Below, in pieces: positions 43,052-51,509 of a DNA stretch of 61,990 bases. The DNA lies in IMG/VR virus record IMGVR_UViG_3300004461_001625, positions 1 through 61,990 of that record. One strand, written 5' to 3'. This DNA is from a virus. The notes under the pieces are model-generated. The model did no database searches, was not told where the DNA came from, and saw only the letters and a list, made by a program, of their open reading frames with translations. Both the position numbers and the translations under genes were made by a program. Numbering within the stretch: position 1 is the stretch's first letter; each line of letters begins with the position of its first letter.

Positions 43052-44320
43052 TTAAAAAGTACTCTTAACTTTATACTTCTTTTTAGGTACTGCGCCCAGT
43101 TCTTCTGTTACTAGGATTTTTTGGTTTGTATTATCCTGTTTCATAAAAGTAAAGTTTGTCATTTTAGATTTACCTTCACAGAACTTTTTAACTTCAACTG
43201 CCATATCCATAGCCGTTGTTGCAGGTACATTTTGAGCAATATGATTAACTTGCCTAGCATCCTTAATACCAAAGTCTAAAGGTAATCCCATTAAGTGTAA
43301 CATTTCTCTAATGTTTAAATATCGGTTTTCCGTTGGGTGTACACCATTAAACATATTTCTACCGATAAGAGCTGAGAAACTTTCATTAAAGAAGTGAGGT
43401 GATGCATCCCAATAACCTAAACCTTGGCTTGTTTTATATTTCTGATGCTCTAACATATCACCAAATGATTTTGTGGATTTTTTATTAGAGAACCCTTGTT
43501 TATGATAATTTTTATCTAACCATTGAATACATTCATCAAGTAATTCATTCTTTTCTAAATACTGAGCAATTGTACCTTTACCAAACTTCTTAGCAAAATC
43601 AGCATGATTCAATTCTTCTTTTTCTAATACGAATTCATAAGGTTTATAATGATCCGTTACCTTTCCGGCTACCATAAACATATCTTGTAATGTTGCATCT
43701 TCTGGTATTTCTTTAAGATAATCTATAAGATGTTTCTTTTCTCTGAATTTCCATTCCAATAAAGGTACAGTTGGTGTATTCCAAAAGAAATAGAATGTTC
43801 GTATTCTTCTTTGTGGAATTCCATGTAATTCAGTATTTGTTTTAATTAAAGAAAAGCTATATCCATATTTTTCACCGATGGCCTTTAGCCTATTAACAAC
43901 ACCTTCACCCATTTTGGTAAATAATCCTGGCGCGTTTTCACCCCATAAGACTTTAGGTTTAACATTCTCCAAAACATACTCCGATGAATTATACATCCAT
44001 TGATTTTGAACCGCATCAGATCCTCTAGATGAGGCGCTACCGCTAGCAGAATTTAACTGTGACAATCCTGCACAAGGGCAAACTGAATTTACAAAATCAA
44101 CTTTTTCAAATGTTTGATTAGGAATATCTAATTCTTCATGATCTAGCCTATACATCGGTACTTCTGGCCAATAATCTTCAATATGACTTTCATTTGCAGC
44201 AAATGCTTCATAGCTTAAATGAAATGCTGGTAAATTACCTGTTGCTTTATTACAACCTATTGCACTACCACCAATCAGTGGAATTATAGTACCCCATTTT
44301 AATTCTTTTTCTTTTTTCAT
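43052..44320 (-). CDS. C5-cytosine DNA methyltransferase
   Basis: This 422-aa protein has the C5-methyltransferase motifs: motif I region IIPLIGGSAIGCNKATG, motif IV SVCPCAGLSQ (catalytic C83 in P82-C83), motif VI WGENAPGL, motif VIII HGIPQRRIR, and a C-terminal target-recognition region plus motif X-like VNHIAQNVPATTAMDM. It would methylate the C5 of cytosine in DNA. It overlaps the epimerase gene upstream by 4 nt and is the last gene of the modification-like operon. Possible roles are evasion of host restriction or a first step of a larger modification. Confidence 0.88.
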   Translation of the reverse strand: MKKEKELKWGTIIPLIGGSAIGCNKATGNLPAFHLSYEAFAANESHIEDYWPEVPMYRLDHEELDIPNQTFEKVDFVNSVCPCAGLSQLNSASGSASSRGSDAVQNQWMYNSSEYVLENVKPKVLWGENAPGLFTKMGEGVVNRLKAIGEKYGYSFSLIKTNTELHGIPQRRIRTFYFFWNTPTVPLLEWKFREKKHLIDYLKEIPEDATLQDMFMVAGKVTDHYKPYEFVLEKEELNHADFAKKFGKGTIAQYLEKNELLDECIQWLDKNYHKQGFSNKKSTKSFGDMLEHQKYKTSQGLGYWDASPHFFNESFSALIGRNMFNGVHPTENRYLNIREMLHLMGLPLDFGIKDARQVNHIAQNVPATTAMDMAVEVKKFCEGKSKMTNFTFMKQDNTNQKILVTEELGAVPKKKYKVKSTF

Positions 44321-45336
44321 ATTTTAACTTTTTCAATTTCTAAATCTTCCATGAATGTAAAAGGATCAATATTACCTTCTTCTATTTCATTTTCCAAATA
44401 TACAATAGTTTCTTTGATTGTATCAGTTATATCTTTTTTAGGTTCCCATCCCATTGATTTTGCTTTAGAAATATCTCCATAAGAATTTAATGCTTCTCCT
44501 GCAATTGCATCATAATGATCAAAATCAACATTAACATCCATAATGTCTGCTATCATATTTTTAAGATCCATTAGGTTAGTCATTTTACCAGTTCCTAGAT
44601 TAAATGTTTGATTTGCAGTATCTTCATTTTCCATACAAAGAATATGGAATGCATTAACATCAGATACATCTATATAATCTCTTGCCTTCATATAATCACC
44701 AAACACAATAGGATTACGGCCACCTTTGATTCTTAGAATAAATCCAGCAAAAACTGGTGGGATTGTTCTTTCGTAATCTTGTAGTGGTCCTGCTACATTA
44801 AAATATCTAAGTGCAGTATAATTCAATCCTTTAGTTCTACAATAAGATTCTGCTAATAGGGCAAGACATGCTTTTGTTGTAGAATAAATTGTAGTAGGAT
44901 CTGATTGAGTTTCATTAAATCCTGCTTTAGGCATTTCGCAATTTTCATATACTGCTGAAGTTTCACTAAAGATAATTCTTTTAACATCTGCCTTAAGACA
45001 GCCATTCATTACATTAATACTTCCTAAGATATTATTATCTACTGCTTCATATACATCTTCATGACAATCATAAATTGAAACTAAACCTGCAAAGTGATAA
45101 ACATAATCTGGTGCAAATTTTTCAATAATTGTTTCTACAAATTGATTTCTAATATCAACTCTATGAAAGTTTTCTATTTGATCATGAACTTTAGGAATAT
45201 AAGTTCCATGTTCCATATTATCAATAACTGCAATACATTCAGGATTATGTCCTCTATTTAATAAATCATTGATAAAATTTGTACCAACGAACCCAGCACC
45301 ACCGGTGACTAGGATTTTAGTTTCAGAATTATACAT
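44317..45336 (-). CDS. NAD-dependent nucleotide-sugar epimerase/dehydratase
   Basis: Short-chain dehydrogenase fold, 339 aa. The NAD loop is VTGGAGFVGTNF (about 11-22), and the active site is the SETSAVYE strand plus YSTTK (Tyr and Lys). It carries RYFNVAGP and GDYMKARDYIDV segments typical of the GalE/WbpP group of nucleotide-sugar epimerases and decarboxylases. It converts one UDP- or GDP-sugar to an isomer for a glycosyltransferase. The substrate cannot be fixed from sequence. It is 4 nt from the GT-B gene upstream and overlaps the methyltransferase by 4 nt. Confidence 0.87.
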   Translation of the reverse strand: MYNSETKILVTGGAGFVGTNFINDLLNRGHNPECIAVIDNMEHGTYIPKVHDQIENFHRVDIRNQFVETIIEKFAPDYVYHFAGLVSIYDCHEDVYEAVDNNILGSINVMNGCLKADVKRIIFSETSAVYENCEMPKAGFNETQSDPTTIYSTTKACLALLAESYCRTKGLNYTALRYFNVAGPLQDYERTIPPVFAGFILRIKGGRNPIVFGDYMKARDYIDVSDVNAFHILCMENEDTANQTFNLGTGKMTNLMDLKNMIADIMDVNVDFDHYDAIAGEALNSYGDISKAKSMGWEPKKDITDTIKETIVYLENEIEEGNIDPFTFMEDLEIEKVKI

Positions 45337-45340
45337 ATAT

Positions 45341-46585
45341 TTAGTTTGTTATTTTGTTATAAGCTTCCCATATTTTATTATCTACGTGTTCTCCAGTATA
45401 ATAAGAATCTTTTAAATACTTTTCTTGGAGATTATAAAAGAGTTTTTTATAATGCTCTGGGTTTGCATTTAAAAAATCTACTTTCTTTTTTAAATCTTCT
45501 GGAGATTTACATCTAATGAAATGACCGTCAGGGAAGACATTAAATTCAGTATCGTAAGATGGATGTAAGAATGGTATAATACCATAGTGTAGCATTTCAG
45601 CATACTTAGAGGTTACCATTCCTTCTTTAATAGGTACACAGAAAGTATACTTAGTAGAAAGTAATTCATCTGTCATTGATTCAATTCTTTTTTCTCCTTT
45701 AAACCAATTTGGATATTTTTCTTTTAATTCATCATCCCACTTACCATAAATATCTGTCTTTATATCATTCTCTACAATATAATCTTTAACTGGATCCCAT
45801 CGGTCCATTCCTCCCGTACCTTTTCCTTGATTTTGTAACATCATAAATGAATTTGTCTTTTTCATTTCAAACAATTCATCAGTGTTATACCTAGTCTTAT
45901 CTAAAAGAAAGACAGTTTCAATACCTGAATATTCATAAGTAGAAGTAATTGTTTTAACATCTCTTAGTGGTGGTTGATAAAAATACTGCTCTTCTTTTGT
46001 AAAATTATTTTGAGCTAAGTAATATGTAGGTCTATTATTAATACCCCAATCTTTACAGGCTAATACATATCGATTATCTACAAGTAAACCAACAATTGGT
46101 ACTTTCTTTTCCAATTCATTCATTGCTTGAATTATTGGTGCTGCATAATATTTAAAAAAGTCTAATGATTTAACTTGACCATTCCCATCCTTCTTATTAA
46201 TATAATTAGGAATATTAACTGTACTTGATGGTCCAGTGTAAAAGAAAATAAAATCTAAATCTAATTCTTTTATAAATTTTACAGTTTCATCAGCAGATTT
46301 TCTATTCTCCATTTTAGAATGAAATTCATGAATGTTTGATTCTGCCGCTGACTCTGCTTTAACAGGATCTCCAAATAATGATTGAACTGCCGGCTTTTCT
46401 TTTGCTCTAACTCTGCCTAAATCATTAGGGCTTAATAACCAATATTCAATATTAGGATTTCTTTTTGCTATTGCATTTATTAATTGCTTAGGTTCACAAT
46501 CTCCACCGATTGCGCCCCAACTGTTTTCATTAAACTTAATCGCTTTACCAAGTTTAAAGAAACCTACTTTTTTAACATTTTCCAT
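45341..46585 (-). CDS. GT-B glycosyltransferase, possibly T4 AGT-like
   Basis: A 414-aa protein with GT-B layout. N-terminal domain: VGFFKLGKAIKF, IAKRNPNIEYWLLSPND and DFIFFYTGPSS. A middle stretch QYFYQPPLRDVKTITSTYEY resembles a segment of T4 alpha-glucosyltransferase as I remember it. C-terminal domain: YTFCVPIKEGMVTSKYAEMLHYGIIPFLH, with the E-x(n)-G donor loop. It lies in an operon with a DNA methyltransferase and sugar-activation genes, so it may glycosylate modified DNA bases, but the acceptor could also be a glycan or protein. The AGT link is a memory-based impression, not an alignment. Confidence 0.62.
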   Translation of the reverse strand: MENVKKVGFFKLGKAIKFNENSWGAIGGDCEPKQLINAIAKRNPNIEYWLLSPNDLGRVRAKEKPAVQSLFGDPVKAESAAESNIHEFHSKMENRKSADETVKFIKELDLDFIFFYTGPSSTVNIPNYINKKDGNGQVKSLDFFKYYAAPIIQAMNELEKKVPIVGLLVDNRYVLACKDWGINNRPTYYLAQNNFTKEEQYFYQPPLRDVKTITSTYEYSGIETVFLLDKTRYNTDELFEMKKTNSFMMLQNQGKGTGGMDRWDPVKDYIVENDIKTDIYGKWDDELKEKYPNWFKGEKRIESMTDELLSTKYTFCVPIKEGMVTSKYAEMLHYGIIPFLHPSYDTEFNVFPDGHFIRCKSPEDLKKKVDFLNANPEHYKKLFYNLQEKYLKDSYYTGEHVDNKIWEAYNKITN

Positions 46586-47290
46586 TTAACACGTTTTAAT
46601 TAAATCTTCTATTACTTCTTTATCATTTTCATACGTTAGATCATACCAACATATATTTAATTCCTCAAACTTTAAATTATCCATTGAATTAATAAGATGG
46701 GTAATTTCATATTCATTTCTATTTGACATTTTAATACTATCAAGATTATCAAATGCTTCTTTTGAAAATATCATATAACCACAGAAATATCTTCCTGAAA
46801 CAATTCCATGTGGTTTTTCTATAACAACATTTTCTAATATGGAAGCTAATTGTAAATTCCTAGCTCTTGTATCATAATCTTTGTAAGTAACTACTGTACT
46901 GTTTGGATCATGATATTCTAATCCTATATTTCCTTGATAATAATTATCTCCAAATAAACACAAGAAGCCTTCATTAAATTTACCAGCCCAAACCTTTATT
47001 GCTGCACCTGGACCATATTCATCATCCTTTTGAAATTCATAAAATATGTTAATGTCTTTTTTATACTTATTAAGTTTTTCTATAATAGGATGAGAAAGTT
47101 TTATACTATCTTTAAAAAAGAAATCGGCTTTACTAATTGTTACATAACAATCTTCTATTCCATTCTCAATACAAAATTCAATACAATATTCAACTGTTGA
47201 TTTGCCTAAGATAGGATCAACTAATTTATTTTTGCCATATCTTGTAGAACGGCCTGCTGCTAATATAATTGCTTTACTTACTCTTTTCAT
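46586..47290 (-). CDS. sugar-1-phosphate nucleotidyltransferase
   Basis: A 234-aa NTP-transferase fold. The NTP-binding loop is IILAAGRSTRYGKNKLV (residues 8-24), followed by FLCLFGDNYYQ (metal-binding Asp) and a glycine-rich GRYFCGYMIF later. The length fits short nucleotidyltransferases of capsule and LPS pathways. It attaches NMP to a sugar phosphate to give the nucleotide-sugar donor. Its stop lies next to the ATG of the GT-B gene, and its ATG overlaps the kinase stop by 4 nt, so the genes form one operon. Confidence 0.86.
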   Translation of the reverse strand: MKRVSKAIILAAGRSTRYGKNKLVDPILGKSTVEYCIEFCIENGIEDCYVTISKADFFFKDSIKLSHPIIEKLNKYKKDINIFYEFQKDDEYGPGAAIKVWAGKFNEGFLCLFGDNYYQGNIGLEYHDPNSTVVTYKDYDTRARNLQLASILENVVIEKPHGIVSGRYFCGYMIFSKEAFDNLDSIKMSNRNEYEITHLINSMDNLKFEELNICWYDLTYENDKEVIEDLIKTC

Positions 47291-48033
47291 TTAGTATACT
47301 TTATTTCTAATTCATCAAATAATTCATGTCCTTTTTTAAGGAAAGATCCTGCTAATTCATACCTTTCATTTAATTCAAAGAAAGGTACTGCTCCTAATAA
47401 ATGAACAGCTAAAAAGAACTTAAGTTGATATTCATCACACCATTCATACATTATCTTTTCAGCTTCTTTACAGAACTTACTGTATTTTTTATTTGGATTA
47501 TTGTATATATGGGACTCATATTCCATGACAAATGATTGCATCAGTTTTCCATAATCATAATAGTCCTGTTCTTCGGTACCTCTTGGGTCTATAAAAAGAA
47601 AATCTTTATCATGTAAAATGTTACTTACGGTTAAATCTCCATGTACAAAACCCCAACAAGATACTGCATCAAATTTACCTTCATAAGTATAACCTGTTCT
47701 TAATTGAAGTTTATTAAAATAATCTTGAGTCTTTACATCAGATCCTATATTATCAAACTTGCCTATAATTGAAATAAGATTTTCTAATTGATTTAATGAG
47801 TTAGTAATAGGTTGAGTTAAAATTTTATCATACCAAGTTGAAAACCTTTTCATTTCATAACTTGTTTCTGATAGAGGCTTAACATTAATAAAATTAGGAT
47901 GATCACAGCACATAAGAAATTCCATTTGCTGTTTGAATTTTTCTGGATAATGCCCAGCCTCTTTAATTACTTTGTTACCTTGGAGAAATACTTTATCTCC
48001 ACTATTCCCTACTAAAATTTTACTATTATGCAT
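47287..48033 (-). CDS. APH-like small-molecule kinase
   Basis: A 248-aa protein with the aminoglycoside-phosphotransferase-type kinase core: GFVHGDLTVSNIL (H-G-D-x(4)-N catalytic loop), DFLFIDPRG (metal Asp) and QDYYDYGKLMQSF. This set often accompanies sugar nucleotidyltransferases in capsule loci, where it phosphorylates a sugar or related metabolite. It overlaps the HAD gene by 22 nt and the nucleotidyltransferase by 4 nt. The substrate is unknown; antibiotic resistance is not implied. Confidence 0.83.
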   Translation of the reverse strand: MHNSKILVGNSGDKVFLQGNKVIKEAGHYPEKFKQQMEFLMCCDHPNFINVKPLSETSYEMKRFSTWYDKILTQPITNSLNQLENLISIIGKFDNIGSDVKTQDYFNKLQLRTGYTYEGKFDAVSCWGFVHGDLTVSNILHDKDFLFIDPRGTEEQDYYDYGKLMQSFVMEYESHIYNNPNKKYSKFCKEAEKIMYEWCDEYQLKFFLAVHLLGAVPFFELNERYELAGSFLKKGHELFDELEIKYTK

Positions 48034-48563
48034 TTTATTCCTAGTTTACGTGCAAAGGTTGAATCTACGTCAGAATCACCAACCATTAAAAAGTCTTCTT
48101 TGTTATATTGTGGAAATTTTTCTATTATTAGATTTCCCATATCTATAGACGGTTTTTTATTTGATACATCTTCTCTTGTATATATGTAATCAAATAACTT
48201 AGGATCTATTTGATGATAACTCATGATTCTATCTACATTTTCTCTAGAAGAATTAGATGCTATAACTAAATTTTTAAATACTTTACTCTTACACATATAT
48301 AAAAGTAATTCATTTACTTTAGTTTTATGTAAGTTTTTTGAAAATATTTCCTTTTTATATTTTTGTGCTAACTTAGATTCTTTATTAGTTAATTGATATT
48401 TTTCTAATAAAACATCCATACCATAATTAATATCTGCCATGATAGCGGATAACGGTATTTCTATGTTTAAGACCTTTTCTAATGCCTTTCTCCAGGAATC
48501 AGCATGAATCTCAATAGTTTTAACTAGTGTATCATCAAAATCTAACATTAAACATTTTTCCAT
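48012..48563 (-). CDS. HAD-superfamily phosphatase
   Basis: A 183-aa HAD hydrolase with motif I DFDDTLVKT (nucleophile Asp), motif II VIASNSS, motif III SNKKPSID (Lys) and motif IV VGDSDVDSTFA. The cap is small. It dephosphorylates a small metabolite, most plausibly a sugar phosphate, in the nucleotide-sugar pathway encoded downstream. It is the first gene of its operon; a promoter-type motif (CATATAATAATAAAT) lies just before the ATG and a strong terminator lies upstream. Confidence 0.85.
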   Translation of the reverse strand: MEKCLMLDFDDTLVKTIEIHADSWRKALEKVLNIEIPLSAIMADINYGMDVLLEKYQLTNKESKLAQKYKKEIFSKNLHKTKVNELLLYMCKSKVFKNLVIASNSSRENVDRIMSYHQIDPKLFDYIYTREDVSNKKPSIDMGNLIIEKFPQYNKEDFLMVGDSDVDSTFARKLGIKCIIVKF

Positions 48564-48573
48564 ATAAATCCTA

Positions 48574-48595
48574 ATTTATTATTATATGGATAAAA
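48574..48595 (-). promoter_or_regulatory. replication-type promoter motif before the modification operon
   Basis: The minus strand reads TTTTATCCATATAATAATAA, about 10 nt before the ATG of the HAD gene and downstream of the strong terminator at 48635-48667, so it likely starts the six-gene operon. Confidence 0.5.
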
Positions 48596-48634
48596 TAACA
48601 AATGTTTTAAGAGTGCTAGAGATATTTTTAAGAC

Positions 48635-48667
48635 AAAAAAAGACCGCCTAGATGGCAGCCTCTTTTT
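48635..48667 (-). terminator. strong bidirectional terminator after histone-like gene
   Basis: On the minus strand AAAAAGAGGCTGCC pairs with GGCGGTCTTTTTTT around ATCTA with several G-U pairs, and T runs lie on both sides. It separates the surface-sugar operon from the methyltransferase operon. Confidence 0.88.
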
Positions 48668-48685
48668 AGGTGAACGGTATTTGTA

Positions 48686-48862
48686 TTAAAGACTGTTCTT
48701 AGTATCTTGTACGTGTATTCTTACTTCTTGTGCTAGATTTTTAATATCTTGCATTGTTTTACGAATTCTAACAGCAGCAGCTTTATTTCCTTTTACATAA
48801 AACTTATCTACATCTTCATTACACGCTTCGATTAACGCTTTAATTTCTTCAAATTTTTCCAT
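48686..48862 (-). CDS. histone H1-like (Hc1 family) DNA-binding protein
   Basis: ATG at 48862 opens a 58-codon frame. The protein (MEKFEEIKALIEACNEDV, then KFYVKGNKAAAVRIRKTM, then NLAQEVRIHVQDTKNS) matches the Bacteroidota histone H1/Hc1 family, in which the segments KFYxKGNxAA and RxRKxMQxxKNLAQxIRxxVQ recur. Family members are small helical proteins thought to compact DNA. A phage copy could condense or protect viral or host DNA. It lies between the GT2-like gene and the strong terminator, closing the surface-sugar operon. It is a useful marker that the host is Bacteroidota. Confidence 0.87.
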   Translation of the reverse strand: MEKFEEIKALIEACNEDVDKFYVKGNKAAAVRIRKTMQDIKNLAQEVRIHVQDTKNSL

Positions 48863-48910
48863 AATTAATTGTTTTTGTTGTTATTGTTTATTTAATCTAT
48901 ATATTCATCA

Positions 48911-49819
48911 CTAGAACTTACCTTCACGGTTTCTGTAAAAACTTGTTACTTTAGGAATGTACATATAATTTTTTCCTTTGTCCTTGACGTTCATCATGAC
49001 TCTTTTAAACATGTCCCAATCAGCAGGTAATATACCACCTGAATTAGATGGTGCACCCTTTAGCTTAGGAGCAGTGTTTTTCTGTTGATCTGGATTTCTA
49101 TATCTTAATTTACCTATTATGCTAGGTCTCCAAGACACAGCAGAATGCGAAGTATCATTTGCTCCGTATCCTTTATTATTTAAATCCATATCATATTCTT
49201 TTTGCGGTTGCATAAATACTTTCTTTGCAGTATTATGAGCAGTTACTTTCTTTTTACTTCTAGTAAACACAAAACCTAAATCAGGAAATTGTGAGTACGC
49301 TTTAGCAATAGTCTCTAAGTGATTAGGAGCCCATTTATCATCATGATCTAATCGTATGATATAATCACAACCGTCTTTGTCTGCCATATTTAAGGAATCA
49401 TTTAATGCACCACAGCCTGCAGTAAATCTAATTTGTTTAGTTGTCCACTTTTTATTATTTCTTTCACCTGGTGTTGATCTATTCTTATATTGAATTTGAT
49501 CAGCAGGTATAATATCTTCTATTACTTTTTTAATTTCATTCTCATCACCTTCATATTTATCAGCAGTCAAATAAATTTTCCAGTTTTTATATTTTTGATT
49601 CTTAATAGAATTTAAAGCATCTGCTAAAACGCCAGGAGTTGTCATATGCTTTGCCCTCTGTTTGTTTGCAGCACCAGCATTCATATCATGAGTAGCCATC
49701 ACTATTCCAAACTTAATATCATTATCTATTTTTGATCCAAGATTTTTTTCTAAAAGAATTTGAAAATTTTCTTGGCCTATATAAGACTCTAATAAGTTAT
49801 ATTCTTCAAAAGTTATCAT
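48911..49819 (-). CDS. GT2-family glycosyltransferase with N-terminal extension
   Basis: A GT-A domain begins near residue 36: DIKFGIVMATHDMN, SIKNQKYKNWKIYLTADK, then YIIRLDHDDKWAPNHLETI, with the DHDD metal and donor site, and FVFTRSKK. The first 35 residues (TFEEYNLLESYIGQENF) are an added helix with an LxE-type site. Such leaders mark T4-like proteins packaged in heads. The transferase is 302 aa. It lies next to the bacillosamine-type pathway genes, with its start overlapping the aminotransferase stop by 4 nt. The acceptor is unknown. Confidence 0.78.
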   Translation of the reverse strand: MITFEEYNLLESYIGQENFQILLEKNLGSKIDNDIKFGIVMATHDMNAGAANKQRAKHMTTPGVLADALNSIKNQKYKNWKIYLTADKYEGDENEIKKVIEDIIPADQIQYKNRSTPGERNNKKWTTKQIRFTAGCGALNDSLNMADKDGCDYIIRLDHDDKWAPNHLETIAKAYSQFPDLGFVFTRSKKKVTAHNTAKKVFMQPQKEYDMDLNNKGYGANDTSHSAVSWRPSIIGKLRYRNPDQQKNTAPKLKGAPSNSGGILPADWDMFKRVMMNVKDKGKNYMYIPKVTSFYRNREGKF

Positions 49820-50931
49820 TTATTAAAAAATGTTTTTATAGACTTTATAATTCTTTTCATATCTTTGTTTGTAAGATCTGAACCTGAAGGTAAACAAATA
49901 CCTTGTAAGAATAATAAAGAACTGTTTCCATTTATATATTTTTTATATCCTTGCATAACTGGTTGTTCATGCATTGGTTTCCAAATTCTTCTTGCTTCTA
50001 TATTATCATTAGCTAAATGGTCAATTAAATCTTCTGGTTTATCTTCACCTTTCATAAGAGCACAGCTTAACCACATATTAGATCTATCAGTTTCTCTCTC
50101 TTCTTGAAAAGAATAAAATAAATTACCTACTTCTTTTCTATAAATTTGATTAATTTCTCTTGTTCTTTTTATTCTATCTTCTATAGACTCCATTTGGCCT
50201 ACACCAATTGCAGCAAGAACATTACTCATTCTATAATTATAACCTATTTCAGTATGATGATAAAATGGTTTTTTATCTTTAGCTTGCGTAGATAAAAATC
50301 TCATATAATCTGCAAGTTTATCATCATTGGTTACAATAACCCCACCACCTGAGGTAGATAATAACTTATTTCCATTAAAAGAATAAACACCAATAGGACC
50401 AAAGGTTCCTGTGTGCTTATTATTAAAAGTAGATCCCAAACTTTCAGCGGCATCTTCAATAATAGGTATGTCATATTCATCTGATAATTTTTTAATTGCA
50501 TCCATATTACATGGTACTCCAAAAATATGGACGGGTATAATAGCTTTTGGTTTTTTACCTAAAGCTGTTGAATTAAGAATTGCTTTTTCTAATAGTATAG
50601 GATCCATATTCCATGTACCTTCTTCTGAATCAATAAAAATAGGTTCAGCACCACAGTAAATTATAGGATTAACGGTTGCTACGAAAGTTAATGAAGAACA
50701 TAAAACATAATCACCTTCTTCAACCCTTAATGCTCTTAATGCTAAATGAATACCTGCAGTTGCTGAAGTAACAGCTACTGCGTATTTAGAATTAGTATAT
50801 TCTTTAACAGTATCTTCAAACATATTAAGATGTGGCCCAATTGGAGCTATCCAATTATCTTTAAACACATCATTAATATATTCTAACTCTTTGCCTGACA
50901 TATGAGGCGGTGAAAGATAAATTTTTTTCAT
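49816..50931 (-). CDS. PglE-like sugar aminotransferase (DegT/DnrJ/EryC1)
   Basis: A 371-aa PLP-dependent aminotransferase: SATAGIHLALRALRV, IIPVHIFGVPCNM, PIIEDAAESLGS (Asp for the PLP ring), and SFNGNKLLSTSGGGVIV, with the catalytic lysine K189. The pattern FNGNKxxxTSGGG is like PglE, which aminates the 4-keto group of UDP-4-keto-6-deoxy-GlcNAc. Its ATG overlaps the acyltransferase stop by 4 nt, and the matching 4,6-dehydratase is 2.4 kb upstream, so it fits the middle step of diacetylbacillosamine synthesis. Confidence 0.88.
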   Translation of the reverse strand: MKKIYLSPPHMSGKELEYINDVFKDNWIAPIGPHLNMFEDTVKEYTNSKYAVAVTSATAGIHLALRALRVEEGDYVLCSSLTFVATVNPIIYCGAEPIFIDSEEGTWNMDPILLEKAILNSTALGKKPKAIIPVHIFGVPCNMDAIKKLSDEYDIPIIEDAAESLGSTFNNKHTGTFGPIGVYSFNGNKLLSTSGGGVIVTNDDKLADYMRFLSTQAKDKKPFYHHTEIGYNYRMSNVLAAIGVGQMESIEDRIKRTREINQIYRKEVGNLFYSFQEERETDRSNMWLSCALMKGEDKPEDLIDHLANDNIEARRIWKPMHEQPVMQGYKKYINGNSSLLFLQGICLPSGSDLTNKDMKRIIKSIKTFFNK

Positions 50932-51509
50932 AATTTTATTTTAACAGGATTTCCATAAGCAGTAATTCCATCAGGTAAATTTTTTGTAACAACTGAGCCT
51001 GCACCAATCATACAATTTTTACCAATTTTAATATAAGGTAATATCACAGCACCTGCTCCAATAAATGTACCTTCTCCAATTTCTACACCACCACACAATG
51101 TTGCATTAGGTCCTATAAAACTAAAGTCTCCTAATATACAATCATGATCTATTGATGCCGCCGTATTTATTATACAATGCTTTCCTATTTTAGTACCAAC
51201 TTGTATTGTAGAATTATGCAATATCTGAGAACCCTTCCCAGGATTAATATTTCTATCCAAAACAGCCGAGTCATGAATTACTGTAATATAACAATCATTT
51301 CCTAATAATTCTGCTATTCTTTTTCTTGAACTATTATTACCAATAGCAATTAACCAATCACCTTCTATATTATTATTATAAGGATCAAAATCCCCAACTT
51401 CTTTTTCATAACTTTCATCATCCCAAAATTTTATTTGTTTAGGGTGTGTATTATACAAAACAGAACTTATTACTTTTGCATGCCCGCCTTTTCCGTAAAT
51501 ATTAATCAT
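50928..51509 (-). CDS. PglD/NeuD-like sugar O/N-acetyltransferase
   Basis: A 193-aa left-handed beta-helix acetyltransferase. N-terminal Rossmann part: INIYGKGGHAKVISSVLY (UDP-sugar site) and IAIGNNSSRKRI. The hexapeptide repeat region includes HNSTIQVGTKIGKHCIINTAASIDHD, GPNATLCGGVEIGEGTFIGAGAVI and VVTKNLPDG. The catalytic His is probably in the SIDHDC segment. It would acetylate the 4-amino-sugar made by the PglE-like enzyme. It lies between that enzyme and the bifunctional glycosyltransferase in the same operon. Confidence 0.88.
   Translation of the reverse strand: MINIYGKGGHAKVISSVLYNTHPKQIKFWDDESYEKEVGDFDPYNNNIEGDWLIAIGNNSSRKRIAELLGNDCYITVIHDSAVLDRNINPGKGSQILHNSTIQVGTKIGKHCIINTAASIDHDCILGDFSFIGPNATLCGGVEIGEGTFIGAGAVILPYIKIGKNCMIGAGSVVTKNLPDGITAYGNPVKIKL

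Noticed and set aside
47287-48033. Antibiotic-resistance phosphotransferase
   Set aside because: The APH-like fold is shared with sugar and choline kinases; its place in a nucleotide-sugar operon points to a metabolic substrate.
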